Origin: Pseudomonadales bacterium
Lineage (GTDB): Bacteria > Pseudomonadota > Gammaproteobacteria > Pseudomonadales > Azotimanducaceae
Direction of reading: 5' to 3'
Assembly (NCBI GenBank): GCA_022825925.1
Contig: JAJDVW010000015.1
Coordinates: forward strand, 1 to 47,050
DNA length: 47,050 nucleotides
Part shown: one piece after another, positions 31,846-40,664 of the stretch
Numbering within the stretch: position 1 is the first letter of the stretch
Layout of the letters: each line of letters opens with the position of its first letter
Position numbers and translations under genes: made by a program
Notes under the pieces: generated by a model
Database searches by the model: none
What the model was told of the DNA's origin: nothing
The model's input: the letters and a program-made list of their open reading frames with translations, nothing else

Positions 31846-32819
31846 GGATGGTACGGCGTCATGAAGTAGCAGAGGCAGTCCTGCCGCGCCACGGAGATGT
31901 CGCGCGTGTACATGGACGGGTAGACCGGCTCGCGCAGGAGCACGTCTGTCCCGCGCAACTCGAAGTAGAAGTCCGTCAGGTCGGCCCCGGAGACATCGGT
32001 CGCCCGAAGCCCGATGTCCGTGGCTCCCGTCGGCCGGCGGGCGAACAGGTTGCCCGCCTCGAGCCGTTCGAAGTTGTATTGCTCGAGTTCCGCGCGCAGG
32101 GCGAGCGGGGCGTCCGCGGTGAAGTCGGCGTCGCCGTCCTCGATCGCGACGCGCACCTCGTTGCGGTAGACGGTCAACTCGGCGAAGGACGCTTGCGGGA
32201 TCTCGCGCCACTTCGCCGCCGCCCGCAGGTAGGCCGCCGCGCGCCGAGCGCTTCCCGGGTCGCCGACCCGGCCGGTCTCGAGGGTCACGGCGGGGCAGAA
32301 CTCGGTGAAGCGCTCGGTCTGGATCCCGTCGCGATGCTGCGCGAGCAGGGCGAGGCGCGAGAACGCGAGGGCCGCCCCGAGGCACTGGGCGCCCAGGTCG
32401 GTGAGGACGCTGTAGTGCGGATTCGCGCCCGTGTTGTTGTGCAGGTCGATCGCGAGGCGGGGCCGCGCTTCCATGGCGTAATGCGTCACCTGCCGTGCCA
32501 GCCGGGCCTCCGGCGAGTCGCCGCCGTTCCAGGCGCGGTTGAAGTCGCGCTGATGTGCGAGGGTACGCTCGCCGGAACGCGCGGCTTCCACGTTGCCGAC
32601 ATACAACAGCATCGGTGGCGCCCCGCGCCCCGCGAGGAACATGCGCACGCCGTCCCAGCCCGAGACCTCGTTGCCGTGCTGCAGGACCGACACGAACAGG
32701 GGGTTCGGCAGGCCCCGGGTCAGATCGAACAGCGTCGGTCCGCCGAGGGCGTCGAACAGCTTCGGCGCCGGGCAGTCGAGCAGGTCGTCCGCCAGGGTGT
32801 AGCGGGTGGTCAGGCGCAT
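31842..32819 (-). CDS. Succinylglutamate desuccinylase/aspartoacylase-family deacylase (M14 clan)
   Basis: A 325-residue zinc-dependent deacylase-like protein. The zinc motif HxxE is seen in QHGNEVSGWDG (near residue 48) and the third ligand region in LAIDLHNNTGANPHYS (near residue 125). The likely catalytic glutamate is in FCPAVTLETGRVG (near 180), giving a complete AstE/aspartoacylase site. Such enzymes remove acyl groups from amino acids. It starts four bases after the GCS2 ligase stop and overlaps metX, so it is in an operon concerned with amino-acid or thiol compounds. Substrate unknown; an N-acyl or gamma-glutamyl derivative is plausible but inferred. Confidence 0.8.
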   Translation of the reverse strand: MRLTTRYTLADDLLDCPAPKLFDALGGPTLFDLTRGLPNPLFVSVLQHGNEVSGWDGVRMFLAGRGAPPMLLYVGNVEAARSGERTLAHQRDFNRAWNGGDSPEARLARQVTHYAMEARPRLAIDLHNNTGANPHYSVLTDLGAQCLGAALAFSRLALLAQHRDGIQTERFTEFCPAVTLETGRVGDPGSARRAAAYLRAAAKWREIPQASFAELTVYRNEVRVAIEDGDADFTADAPLALRAELEQYNFERLEAGNLFARRPTGATDIGLRATDVSGADLTDFYFELRGTDVLLREPVYPSMYTRDISVARQDCLCYFMTPYHP

Positions 32820-32823
32820 GAAG

Positions 32824-34239
32824 TCAGACGGTCCAATCGTGCACGGGCTGCCCGGAGTCCTGGGCGTCCAGGTAGGCGAGGGTCAGCGCGTTGAAGTCGG
32901 GTCCGTGGCGCTCCACCCAGCGGCGCTGCCACGCGGCGCCGTTGGCGGCCCGCTCGACCCGTCGCGTGGCGATCCCGAGGTGGCGCTCCACCTCGACATC
33001 GGGGATGTCGAGGGTGCGCAGGGCGGCGGTCGCCGCCGGCAGCATGTCCTCGAGCAGGAGCTGGCGGGCCGGGAGGCGACGCCCGTCGCGCCAGGTCAAC
33101 TCGGCGTCGAGTCCGAGGCGCGCCGCCGCGTAGAAGTTGGCGCGGGCGGTCTCGAACGGGAGGTCCGACTCGATGGGGACCGGGTCCTCCACGAGCGCGC
33201 GCACGGCGCCCATGAACACGGCGGTGTTGGCGATGCAGTCGTCGATGGTGGGCCCGGCCGGCACGACCCGGTGCTCGATCCGCAGGTGCGGCACGCCGTC
33301 GAAGTCGAAGCCGAGCAGCGGTCGGTTCCAGCGCCAGACGGTGCCGTTCTGGAACCGCACGTGGGCGAACTTGCTCGGCGGCTCGTCCTGGACGTACGGG
33401 AGCAGGATGGCGTGCAGTTCCCGGTTCTCGCGGAACGTCTCGAAGAGGGACCTGTCCGCGTAGCCGCTGCCGAACCCGACGCGTTCGGGGTCCCTCGGCC
33501 CCAGGGAGACCGCCTGCTCGAACAGGGGCACGCGAGTTTCGGCCCACAGCGAGCGCCCGAACAGGAAGGGCGAGTTCGCGGAGAGCGCCACCATGGGCGC
33601 CGAGGCCGCCAGGGCCGCGTTGTAGGTGCGCACGGCGCGGTCGGGCTTGCACTGGAGGTGGATCTGGAACGAGGTCGCCGCCGCCTCGAGCATCACGTCG
33701 TCGTGGGACATCAGGAGATGGTCCGCGCCGGCGATGTCGACCTCGAAGGGGGCGCCGTCGCGCAGCGCCAGCACGCGGTCGTTCAGCGCCTGGTAGCGGA
33801 CCATGCGGGACATGTGGTCGGAGTTCAGCAGCTCCGGGGCGATCGTCGGCAGGATGCCGATCGTGGCGAGCCTGAGGTCCAGGGCCTCCGCGGCCTCCCG
33901 GCAGGCGCGCCACGTGGCGGCGAGTTCGTCGTGGAGCCGCGTGAAGACCCGGCCGGTGATGGCGCAGGGGCTACCGTTCAGTTCGACGTTGTAGCTCGCG
34001 AGTTCGGGCACCACGAGGGGATTGTCGAGCGTGTCGAGGAAGCGCTCGTTGCGGGGCGCGGGATTGCCGTCCGCGTCGACCAGCCACGCCTCGAGTTCGA
34101 AGCCGGCGATGTCCCCGCGCGCGCTGAAGCCGCCGTTCACGAAGAGCCGGGCGACCTCGGCGGTCTCGCGGTCGAGACGGCGCCGGAAACGCGTGAAGTC
34201 CTCGGCGTTGAAGTGTCGTTGCGCGATCTCGTCGCCCAT
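32824..34239 (-). CDS. Glutamate-cysteine ligase (GCS2) family carboxylate-amine ligase
   Basis: A 471-residue ligase of the GCS2 fold. The family start is clear in GFELEAWLVDADGNPAP, with the ELE metal/ATP motif, followed by NVELNG, the SFQIHLQCKPD strand pair and NSPFLFGR. RIEHRVVPAGPT lies in the C-terminal half. GCS2 proteins join glutamate to cysteine or to another amine; longer forms than the YbdK type (about 370 residues) are also known. The ATG at 34239 is preferred over an upstream TTG, because the family sequence starts only about 15 residues later. It is the first gene of the operon with the deacylase and metX, and is divergent from the crotonase operon. Confidence 0.85.
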   Translation of the reverse strand: MGDEIAQRHFNAEDFTRFRRRLDRETAEVARLFVNGGFSARGDIAGFELEAWLVDADGNPAPRNERFLDTLDNPLVVPELASYNVELNGSPCAITGRVFTRLHDELAATWRACREAAEALDLRLATIGILPTIAPELLNSDHMSRMVRYQALNDRVLALRDGAPFEVDIAGADHLLMSHDDVMLEAAATSFQIHLQCKPDRAVRTYNAALAASAPMVALSANSPFLFGRSLWAETRVPLFEQAVSLGPRDPERVGFGSGYADRSLFETFRENRELHAILLPYVQDEPPSKFAHVRFQNGTVWRWNRPLLGFDFDGVPHLRIEHRVVPAGPTIDDCIANTAVFMGAVRALVEDPVPIESDLPFETARANFYAAARLGLDAELTWRDGRRLPARQLLLEDMLPAATAALRTLDIPDVEVERHLGIATRRVERAANGAAWQRRWVERHGPDFNALTLAYLDAQDSGQPVHDWTV

Positions 34240-34371
34240 GGCGAGTCGTGCCGGGTGTCGGGGGCGGTAATCTTCCGTTAGTCGGGCCTCTGTCCGCAAC
34301 GGTGGCCCCCTACCCCCTAAGCGACGTGCCCGTTGCTAACATGCGCGCGTTTTCCCTGCTGAGGCTTCCCC

Positions 34372-35166
34372 ATGTCCCGGTCCGTGCTGCTCGTCGAGAA
34401 GAAGGACGGCATCGCCACGCTCACCCTGAACCGGCCCGAGCAGATGAACGCGCTCTCCATGGAATTGCGCCGCATGCTCGTCGAAGAACTGGAGGCGCTA
34501 CGCTACGACGAGGACATCGGCGTGGTGATCCTGACCGGAGCGGGCCGTGCGTTCTGCGCCGGCCTCGATCTGAAGGAGATGGGCGGCGAGCGTCCCGCCG
34601 AGGCGGCGGGCCCTGGCGAGCTCCCGGACCCCCCGCAGATGCTGCGGATGCTCCGGCAACCGGTGATCGGGGCCGTCAATGGGGTGGCGGTCACCGGCGG
34701 TTTCGAGATCGCGCTGTCGTGCGACATCCTGATCGCGGCGCCGGAGGCGCGGTTCGCCGACACGCACGCCCGCGTCGGCCTCCTCGCCGGCTGGGGCCTT
34801 TCCCAGCGCCTGTCGCGGATCGTCGGGCCGAACCGCGCCCGCGAGCTCTCGCTGACGGGCAACTACCTCTCGGCGGAACGCGCGGAGCGGTGGGGACTGG
34901 TCAACCGCGTGGTGCCGCGCGAGGACCTGATGCCAACCTGCGAGGCCCTCGCGCGCGACATGCTCTCGTGCGTGCCCGAGGTCCTGTTCGAGTACAAGAG
35001 CTTGATCGACCGGGGCTTCGACCTCGCCCTGGGCGATGCGATGACCTACGAGTCCGAGATCGCCCGGCGCCATCCGAATCCGGAGCCCGAGGTGGTGGCG
35101 GCGCGGCGGGCCGGGATCCAGCGGCGTGGGCGCGCGCAGCGGCGCGGGCAGGCGGGTGAGTCGTGA
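34372..35166 (+). CDS. Crotonase-family protein (enoyl-CoA hydratase/isomerase-like)
   Basis: A 264-residue crotonase fold. The CoA-binding oxyanion-hole motif AFCAGLDLKEMG (about residues 62-73) and the second block NGVAVTGGFEIALSCD (about 104-119) are clear. The first catalytic Glu, in the second block, is kept. The position of the second catalytic Glu of classical hydratases (FxxPE) reads FADTHARVG, so it is His. This makes isomerase or another crotonase reaction more likely than simple hydration. The gene starts the plus-strand operon; its stop overlaps the next start as GTGA. The tail is Arg-rich. Confidence 0.87.
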   Translation: MSRSVLLVEKKDGIATLTLNRPEQMNALSMELRRMLVEELEALRYDEDIGVVILTGAGRAFCAGLDLKEMGGERPAEAAGPGELPDPPQMLRMLRQPVIGAVNGVAVTGGFEIALSCDILIAAPEARFADTHARVGLLAGWGLSQRLSRIVGPNRARELSLTGNYLSAERAERWGLVNRVVPREDLMPTCEALARDMLSCVPEVLFEYKSLIDRGFDLALGDAMTYESEIARRHPNPEPEVVAARRAGIQRRGRAQRRGQAGES

Positions 35167-35921
35167 GGCTCGGCGCCCTGCTCGGGCCGGTCACTGGAAA
35201 CTCGCCGGCGAACTTCCTCGCCGAACAGGCGCGCACTCTCGCGGGAGAGGGGTTCGACAGCCTCTGGGCGGCCCAGGCCCTCGGACGCGGTTTCATGCTG
35301 ACCGATCCGTTCGTCGCGCTCGGCGTCGCGGCGGCGGCCGCGGAGGACGTCGAGCTCGGCACGGCCGTCGTGCAGGCCCCGCTCTACCACCCGATGGATT
35401 TGGCGCACCGGGTCTTCTCTTTGCAGCAGGTGTGCGGGGAGCGCCTCGTTCTTGGGCTGGGTGCGGGCTCTACTGCAAGTGATTTCAATGTGTTGAGCCG
35501 CTCATTTGAGACGAGATTCGAGGATTTCCGGGTCATCGTCGACGCCCTGCGCGAGGCGTTCGAGAGCGGCGGCAGCGACGCGACGAACCTGTCTCCCTGG
35601 CCGTCGGTGCAAGGCGGGCCGCCGCTGTTCCTCGGCACGTGGGGCCGGGGCGTGGAGCGTGCCGCGCGGGAGTTCCACGGCTGGATCGCCTCGGCGCACT
35701 ACCGCACGGAGGAACAGGTCGTGGCCGGCCTGCACCGTTACCGGCGGGCCGGCGGCGGACGTGCCGTGGTGTCGACGATCCAGTTGCCGGCCGGCACGGA
35801 CCTCGGGGAACTGCGGGACCGGCTGGCCCGCTTCGCCGAGGCCGGTTTCGACGACGCCGTGGTGCTGATCCTGCCCGGCGGTCCGGAGCCGGGAGCCGTG
35901 CAGCGGTTGGTGGAGGGATGA
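35163..35921 (+). CDS. LLM-class (luciferase-like) flavin-dependent oxidoreductase
   Basis: A 252-residue TIM-barrel oxidoreductase of the luciferase-like family. Seen are RLGALLGPVTGNSPANFLAEQ at the start, the HPMDLAHRVFSLQQVCGERLVLGLG block that lines the flavin pocket, and RFEDFRVIVDALREAF. These enzymes use FMN or F420; the cofactor cannot be told. It is somewhat short for the family (usually about 280-340). The stretch 35457-35523 uses codons such as AGT, AAT, TCA and AGA that are rare in its neighbours. It overlaps the crotonase stop and the GST start by four bases each, so the four genes are translationally coupled. Confidence 0.85.
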   Translation: MRLGALLGPVTGNSPANFLAEQARTLAGEGFDSLWAAQALGRGFMLTDPFVALGVAAAAAEDVELGTAVVQAPLYHPMDLAHRVFSLQQVCGERLVLGLGAGSTASDFNVLSRSFETRFEDFRVIVDALREAFESGGSDATNLSPWPSVQGGPPLFLGTWGRGVERAAREFHGWIASAHYRTEEQVVAGLHRYRRAGGGRAVVSTIQLPAGTDLGELRDRLARFAEAGFDDAVVLILPGGPEPGAVQRLVEG

Positions 35922-36529
35922 CGATGCCCCGGATCCAGCTCTACGAATACGCGCCGACCCGCTCCGTCCGGTGCCGGTGGACGCTGGCGGAGGCCGGGCT
36001 CGAGTACGAGTCCCTGGGCAACGCGCGCGACGTTTTCGGCAGCGACGAACTGCGGTCGATCCAGCCCCTCGGCAAGCTGCCGGCGGCCGTCATCGATGGC
36101 CGCCCGCTGTTCGAGTCCGCCGCGATCTGCACGGCCATCGCTGACCTCGTGCCGGGGCGGGAACTGGTGGGGCCGCCGGGCTCCTGGTCGCGCGCGCTGC
36201 ACGACCAGTGGGTGTCCTTCGGGCTGACCGAAATGGAGTGCTGGCTCTGGAGTACCGAGCTCAACACGTTTGACTTCTCCCTGTCCGACGAGGAACGGGT
36301 CCCCGAGGTCGCAAGGCCCAACAGGGTCCTTTTCCGTCGTAGTGCCGCGGTACTGGATGCCGTCCTGGCCGATGCCGACTACCTGGTGGACGACCGGTTC
36401 ACCGTGACGGACATCATCGTCGGCCATATCGTCGACTGGGCTCGATCGGACGGCGTGCTGGGCGGCTTCGAGCACCTGGAGGCGTATCTCGCGCGCCTGC
36501 GCGCGCGGGAACACTGCGCGCTGTCATGA
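35918..36529 (+). CDS. Glutathione S-transferase family protein
   Basis: A 203-residue GST. The N-terminal thioredoxin-like part reads IQLYEYAPTRSVRCRWTLAEAGLEYE, the PLGKLPAAVIDG cis-proline loop follows, then FESAAICTAIADL with the glutathione gamma-glutamyl contact ESAA. The C-terminal helical half contains YLVDDRFTVTDIIVGHIV, the usual N-capping box. GSTs conjugate glutathione to electrophiles. The start ATG at 35918 overlaps the previous stop; a second in-frame ATG at 35924 is also possible. Together with the crotonase and the LLM oxidoreductase it suggests breakdown or detoxification of an organic acid or aromatic compound. Confidence 0.9.
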   Translation: MTMPRIQLYEYAPTRSVRCRWTLAEAGLEYESLGNARDVFGSDELRSIQPLGKLPAAVIDGRPLFESAAICTAIADLVPGRELVGPPGSWSRALHDQWVSFGLTEMECWLWSTELNTFDFSLSDEERVPEVARPNRVLFRRSAAVLDAVLADADYLVDDRFTVTDIIVGHIVDWARSDGVLGGFEHLEAYLARLRAREHCALS

Positions 36530-36831
36530 CCGCGTTCCTGATCGTCCGTGCGGAGGTGGACGCCGCCGTGCGCGACGGATTCGACGTCTGGTACCGGGAC
36601 AAACACCTCCCCGAGGCGGTCGAAGCGCTGGGCGCCGGCGGGGCATGGCGCGGCTGGAGCGCGGTCGAGGACGGCGTGCACTTCGCGTTCTACGAGTTCG
36701 CGTCCCTCGCGGAGGTGGAGCGCGCGATGGCGTCCGAGGCGATCCGTGCGCTGATCGCGGAGTTCGACCGGCACTGGGAGGGCAGCGTGACCCGCACCCG
36801 CGAAGCGGTGGAATCGATACAGTCGATCTGA
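36526..36831 (+). CDS. Small dimeric alpha/beta-barrel protein (EthD/ABM-like)
   Basis: A 101-residue protein starting MTAFLIVRAEVDAAVRDGFD and containing WYRDKHLPEA, the pattern W-x5-HxP typical of EthD and related ferredoxin-like dimeric barrel proteins. Such proteins act as small monooxygenase- or isomerase-like helpers in catabolic operons. It is the fourth gene of the operon, with ATGA overlap to the GST. Its own reaction is unknown. Confidence 0.75.
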   Translation: MTAFLIVRAEVDAAVRDGFDVWYRDKHLPEAVEALGAGGAWRGWSAVEDGVHFAFYEFASLAEVERAMASEAIRALIAEFDRHWEGSVTRTREAVESIQSI

Positions 36832-36880
36832 AGGGCCGGGGCGACGGACGCGGCCTGCCGGTCGCGCCCGCCTGACGGCA

Positions 36881-38149
36881 TCAGAAGAACACGTACGAGC
36901 GCACGACCAGGTTCTTGCGGCAGTGCGCGTCCTCCGGTGCCGTCGGGTCCACGCACGCGGTGTGGAACGACCAGCGCGAGACGGAACCGTCGGTCACCGA
37001 GTCGTAGCACTTCAGCATCGAGACTTCGTTCGGCTGCTGCCGCGGGAACCAGTACCACTCGTGCTCGGGCCGGTAGGTGAAACGGGTGGTCTCGCCGACG
37101 CGGTCGTCGTAGATGCGGTAGTTCGTGATGTACGGCTGGTCCGCGAAGGACGGCCACGCGCAGAGCACGAACGGGAACTGCTCCACCGGCTCCATCGGCT
37201 TCGCGAGGTTGATCGACATGAACCGCCGCGACATCTTCGCGTCGGCTTCCGCTTCGGTGTAATGCTGTGTGCGCCCGAAATTCCGGAGGTTCTTCGTCAG
37301 CAGTTCGCGGCAGCGCACCCGGCCGCTGTTGTCGTTCAGGTCGTTGTGGACGAGGTTCGCGTAGCCCTTGTTGACGCCGGGGTTCTTGGCGTCCTGGTCC
37401 TCGGTGCGGTCGCCGTCGTAGTCCTTGTTGAACACGTCGTGGTTGTAGACCAGTGCGTCCGTCGCACCCGGGAAGAAATCGAGGAGCAACTGCTCGATCT
37501 CCGGGTAGAAGACGCGCTGCACTTCGCGTGAGTCATAGAAGTTGGCGCACTTCGACTCCAGGTGCGCGAGCGAGACGCCCAGCCGGTCCATGCACTCCGC
37601 GCTGTCGGGCGAGAGTCCCGGGTGATACTCCTCCATGCGCCGCGCGTCGCGCAGGATCTGCGGGAAATAGAGGCAGCGCCGCCCGATGTCGCGCTCTTCC
37701 TTGCGCAGGGCGAGCTGGTCGGCCTCCCGGGAGGGGTCGCGCCAGAGCGCGTTGGACGAGACGATCGAGTAGGAAGGCGCCTCGTGGACCGTGTAGCGCA
37801 GCGGCAGGGCAAGACCGCCTTCAGGGGCCTCGATGCCGGTGGCCCGGATGTGCTCCAGGCACTCGTCGTAGGTGCGGAAGCCGAGACCCCACCGGGTCTG
37901 GATCGGCCCGGGCGGCGCGTTCTCGATCATGTCGATCACGTCCTGCCCCTCGCCCTCGGCGATCTGGCGGAACGCTTCCGCTTCCGCCGCGGCGGTCCCG
38001 GCGTCGCCGTTCCGGTCCAGCGCCATGTAGGACACGCCACCGTTGGAGGCGATCGGGGGCGGCTGTCCTTCCGTGAGCTCGAACGGCGGCACGTAGGCGT
38101 CCGAATTGGCTCCCGCAACCCGGTCCGCGATGACTGCCGGTCGGTTCAT
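36881..38149 (-). CDS. CmcJ/NvfI-family (GA4 desaturase-like) non-haem oxygenase
   Basis: A 422-residue protein. It carries the block NLVHNDLNDNSG with an HxD pair (near residue 275), then FVLCAWPSFADQPYITNYRIYDDR, and the end block VSMLKCYDS followed by RWSFHTACVDP with a later histidine (near residue 405). These resemble CmcJ, NvfI and GA4 desaturase-type Fe(II)/2-oxoglutarate enzymes involved in oxidation or methoxylation steps in secondary metabolism. It is longer than the usual 270-330 residues by an N-terminal part of about 100 residues. The ATG at 38149 is the first that fits the frame; upstream frame belongs to a decayed gene. The substrate is unknown. Confidence 0.75.
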   Translation of the reverse strand: MNRPAVIADRVAGANSDAYVPPFELTEGQPPPIASNGGVSYMALDRNGDAGTAAAEAEAFRQIAEGEGQDVIDMIENAPPGPIQTRWGLGFRTYDECLEHIRATGIEAPEGGLALPLRYTVHEAPSYSIVSSNALWRDPSREADQLALRKEERDIGRRCLYFPQILRDARRMEEYHPGLSPDSAECMDRLGVSLAHLESKCANFYDSREVQRVFYPEIEQLLLDFFPGATDALVYNHDVFNKDYDGDRTEDQDAKNPGVNKGYANLVHNDLNDNSGRVRCRELLTKNLRNFGRTQHYTEAEADAKMSRRFMSINLAKPMEPVEQFPFVLCAWPSFADQPYITNYRIYDDRVGETTRFTYRPEHEWYWFPRQQPNEVSMLKCYDSVTDGSVSRWSFHTACVDPTAPEDAHCRKNLVVRSYVFF

Positions 38150-38159
38150 GGCATCCCCC

Positions 38160-38745
38160 CAGTCCGAAAACGGCAAATTATGGCATAGGACGCGCGGACT
38201 GGGAGCGTGCGGGGCCGCGGCGTCCCGGATCGCCCGCACCCACAGCCGGGCGTGCGCGGCGATGCCCCGGTGCGTGAAGTGGCAGCTATCGGGCCGGAAG
38301 CGCGGGCCCGTGATCGTGTCGGTGTCCGGCCCCGGGCGCACGTTGGCGATCCGGTCGGGCAGACTCCGCTGGGCGCTGCGGATACGCTCGGCGCTCTCGA
38401 CATGCTCGGGCCAGTCGCCCCCGGATGTCGCAGCGCGTCGCGACCGCGGGGAGCACCGGTGCGTCGATGCCGAGGGCGGGCAGGGACGTTCCCAACGCTT
38501 GGAACTGCGCCACGTAATCCTCCTCCGCTGTGTCTGCGAATACGTCGGATTCGCCCTGGTGCCAGAGTACGTGCGTGGGCCGGATGCCGAGACGCCCGAG
38601 CATCCGCGCAGTGCCTTCCACCCGCAGGTACAGGTCCCCACCGGGCCAGCTCCGTGCCCCCGATGCCGATCGGCACGATCAGCACCTGCCGGTGGAGTCC
38701 CTCCCCTGTCAGGGCGTGTACCAGATCGGCGACGTGTACGCGCGC
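38160..38745 (-). pseudogene. Frameshifted SGNH-hydrolase / sialate O-acetylesterase-like remnant
   Basis: Three frames on the minus strand together give a recognisable C-terminal part. The first frame reads HRQVLIVPIGIGGTELARW, the second has VLWHQGESDVFADT (the block with the conserved QGES), and the third SGGDWPEHVESAERIRSAQ to DSCHFTHRGI (the catalytic Asp/His block). Breaks lie near 38650 and near 38440. The N-terminal block with the catalytic Ser is missing, because the remnant runs into the 3' end of the DUF3604 gene. The gene is not functional as it stands; sequencing indels could explain the breaks but not the missing start. Confidence 0.75.
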
Positions 38746-40595
38746 TCCTGCGTGACCATCGGGACGTTGTCCGGAATGTCCGTCACGTCGAAGAACCGGG
38801 CGTCGTAGGCCGTCCACCGCGGCGTGGGTATCTCCAGGACGCGGGCATAGTAGAAGGCGTGCGCCGCGGGATCGAAGTCCGGGTCGCGCCACACGACGGA
38901 CAGGTCGCTGTCGCCGATCGTGTTCGTGTACGACGCGCTCGCGACGTCGACGGTGGAGCCGACCGGCGCCACGGTGCCGTCCTCGCGGACGTTCCGCCCG
39001 TCCGAGAGCGCCACGTCGTAGACCCGCTCGTACAGGCCCCCGTCGGGGTCGCGCCAGCCCTTCACGACCTGCACGCGATCGAGGTTCGCGCCGAGCGGGT
39101 CCTTGGTCGCCCCCACCAGGAAGGTGGGCGCCTTGCCGTCCGGCGCCCGTGACAGGTCTCCCCCCATCGGGACGCCCTTGCCGTAGCCGATGTCCGCCGG
39201 GTTGGGCCGCAAGGCGTCGTCGCTCTCGAAGTCCCAGCCGCCGAAGAAGCGCACCACCATGCGCGGGCCGGTCGTGGCGTAGGCCTCCTTCCTCTTCATC
39301 GCGGCGAACAGCGCCTCGCGGGTGTTCTCCCGCGCCCAGACGGCGGCGTAACCGGAAGCCGCCATGCGCCACCGGTAGCGGGGGTGCGTGATGCGGCCCG
39401 CAAACGGTTCGACGATGGCGTGCTTGCCCCAGAAGTTGTCCTCCGCCACCGCCGGCAGGGTGCTGTGCGCGTCGGTGCTGCCGATCAGCCCGAACTTGAA
39501 CGGGTTGACGCCCTGGCGGGCCTGATGGTCGAGGCCGAGCTTGAGGGCGGACCGGGCATACTCGTACTGCAGTTCCTCGCCGGGCCGCGCGCGCACGGCG
39601 CCGTCGGGGTCGTCCACGCGGTCCGGAAGCTGCGGCCCCGGCCAGCCGTCGATCACGGCCCAGCTCTCCCAGTTCTCGTAGTCGGCGAACTCGTCCGTGG
39701 GCGAGAGGACGGAATTCGTTTCGCTGTCGCCCTTGATCTGGGTGACCTCCAGCAGCGGCTCCCAGCGCTGGCGCATCCGCAGGTACGCCAGGCTGAACGG
39801 TTTGCCGGCGGCGTCGGCCGGCGCGAACTCCCGGGCGTTGCTGAGATTGGAGTTGTGCGCGAGGGCCAGGACCTCGCCCCCGGTCAGCTCCTCGTAACGA
39901 TTGAGGAAGCGCCACAGGTCCTCGGGGTCCGGGCTGTCCGTGGCCGAGAAGGGCAGGAGCCGGTCCGCCTTCGACGCGTCGTCCTTGAAGATCACCACGC
40001 GGTGGCGCGTGCCGTCCTCGAAGCGGGAGGTCCACTCGTAGCCGATGAAGGCGGTGAACCGGCCCGGCTCGTTGTATTGGTCCGCGGCGGCGGTGACGCG
40101 GTTCCAGATGGAGCGCCGGAACCGCTCGTCCCGAATCCGCGCGTCCACCCCGGCGACGCCGACGATGAACTCGGTGAGCGCGTCGGCCGAGGGGTCGCCC
40201 GCGAGCAGGGTCTGCAGTTCCCCTTCGAGCCGCCGGCCGGTGTCGGTCCCGAGCAGCAGCGGGTCCGCCGCCCACAGGCCGTCGGCGACGCCGAGGTTCT
40301 CGGCGTGGTCGGCCACCACGAGGAAGTCGAGCGGGCGTCGCAACCGCGCCTCCATCCCGCCGTGGGCAATGACCGTCCCGCCGCGCGCCACCACGTACGC
40401 GGCCTCCGGGCCCAGGTTCCGGTTGCCGCGCGAGTACGCGTCGGTCGAGAGCTTGGTGTGCAGGTGCGTATCGCCCCAGAACACCTGGTTCGCGTGGTCC
40501 CCGGCCGGCGCGTAGGAGGTGTCGGCGCCCGCGGACAGGGCAAGGAGCGTGACGGCGGCGGCAGCAGCATTGAACAGGCGCATCGGTCTTGTCAT
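38709..40595 (-). CDS. Secreted DUF3604 protein (PHP-like fold)
   Basis: A 628-residue protein with a signal peptide (about residues 1-24, ending SAGADTSY). It carries FWGDTHLHTKLSTDAYSRG, the first metal-binding block of PHP-like phosphoesterase/hydrolase folds, FLVVADHAEN, VLALAHNSNLSN, and FGLIGSTDAHSTLP near residue 375. All histidine/aspartate blocks of the family are intact. DUF3604 proteins are common in marine Gammaproteobacteria; the reaction is unknown, though a metal-dependent hydrolase in the periplasm is likely. Its 3' end overlaps the esterase remnant. Confidence 0.87.
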   Translation of the reverse strand: MTRPMRLFNAAAAAVTLLALSAGADTSYAPAGDHANQVFWGDTHLHTKLSTDAYSRGNRNLGPEAAYVVARGGTVIAHGGMEARLRRPLDFLVVADHAENLGVADGLWAADPLLLGTDTGRRLEGELQTLLAGDPSADALTEFIVGVAGVDARIRDERFRRSIWNRVTAAADQYNEPGRFTAFIGYEWTSRFEDGTRHRVVIFKDDASKADRLLPFSATDSPDPEDLWRFLNRYEELTGGEVLALAHNSNLSNAREFAPADAAGKPFSLAYLRMRQRWEPLLEVTQIKGDSETNSVLSPTDEFADYENWESWAVIDGWPGPQLPDRVDDPDGAVRARPGEELQYEYARSALKLGLDHQARQGVNPFKFGLIGSTDAHSTLPAVAEDNFWGKHAIVEPFAGRITHPRYRWRMAASGYAAVWARENTREALFAAMKRKEAYATTGPRMVVRFFGGWDFESDDALRPNPADIGYGKGVPMGGDLSRAPDGKAPTFLVGATKDPLGANLDRVQVVKGWRDPDGGLYERVYDVALSDGRNVREDGTVAPVGSTVDVASASYTNTIGDSDLSVVWRDPDFDPAAHAFYYARVLEIPTPRWTAYDARFFDVTDIPDNVPMVTQERAYTSPIWYTP

Positions 40596-40636
40596 CCGAA
40601 GGACTCGAGGGTGCGCGTGAGTCTAACGTGAGCGGG

Positions 40637-40658
40637 CGGCGGCGACGTTCCGCCGCCG
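40637..40658. terminator. GC-rich hairpin after the dehalogenase gene
   Basis: An 8-bp stem with arms 40637-40644 and 40651-40658 lies in the 69-base gap downstream of the dehalogenase stop on the minus strand. There is no T-run, so termination would need Rho or be weak. Confidence 0.35.
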
Positions 40659-40664
40659 GCGCGG

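Noticed and set aside
30745..32385. 546-residue reading of metX
   Set aside because: The first 180 residues are a shadow of the AstE-like gene; the real start overlaps that gene's stop.
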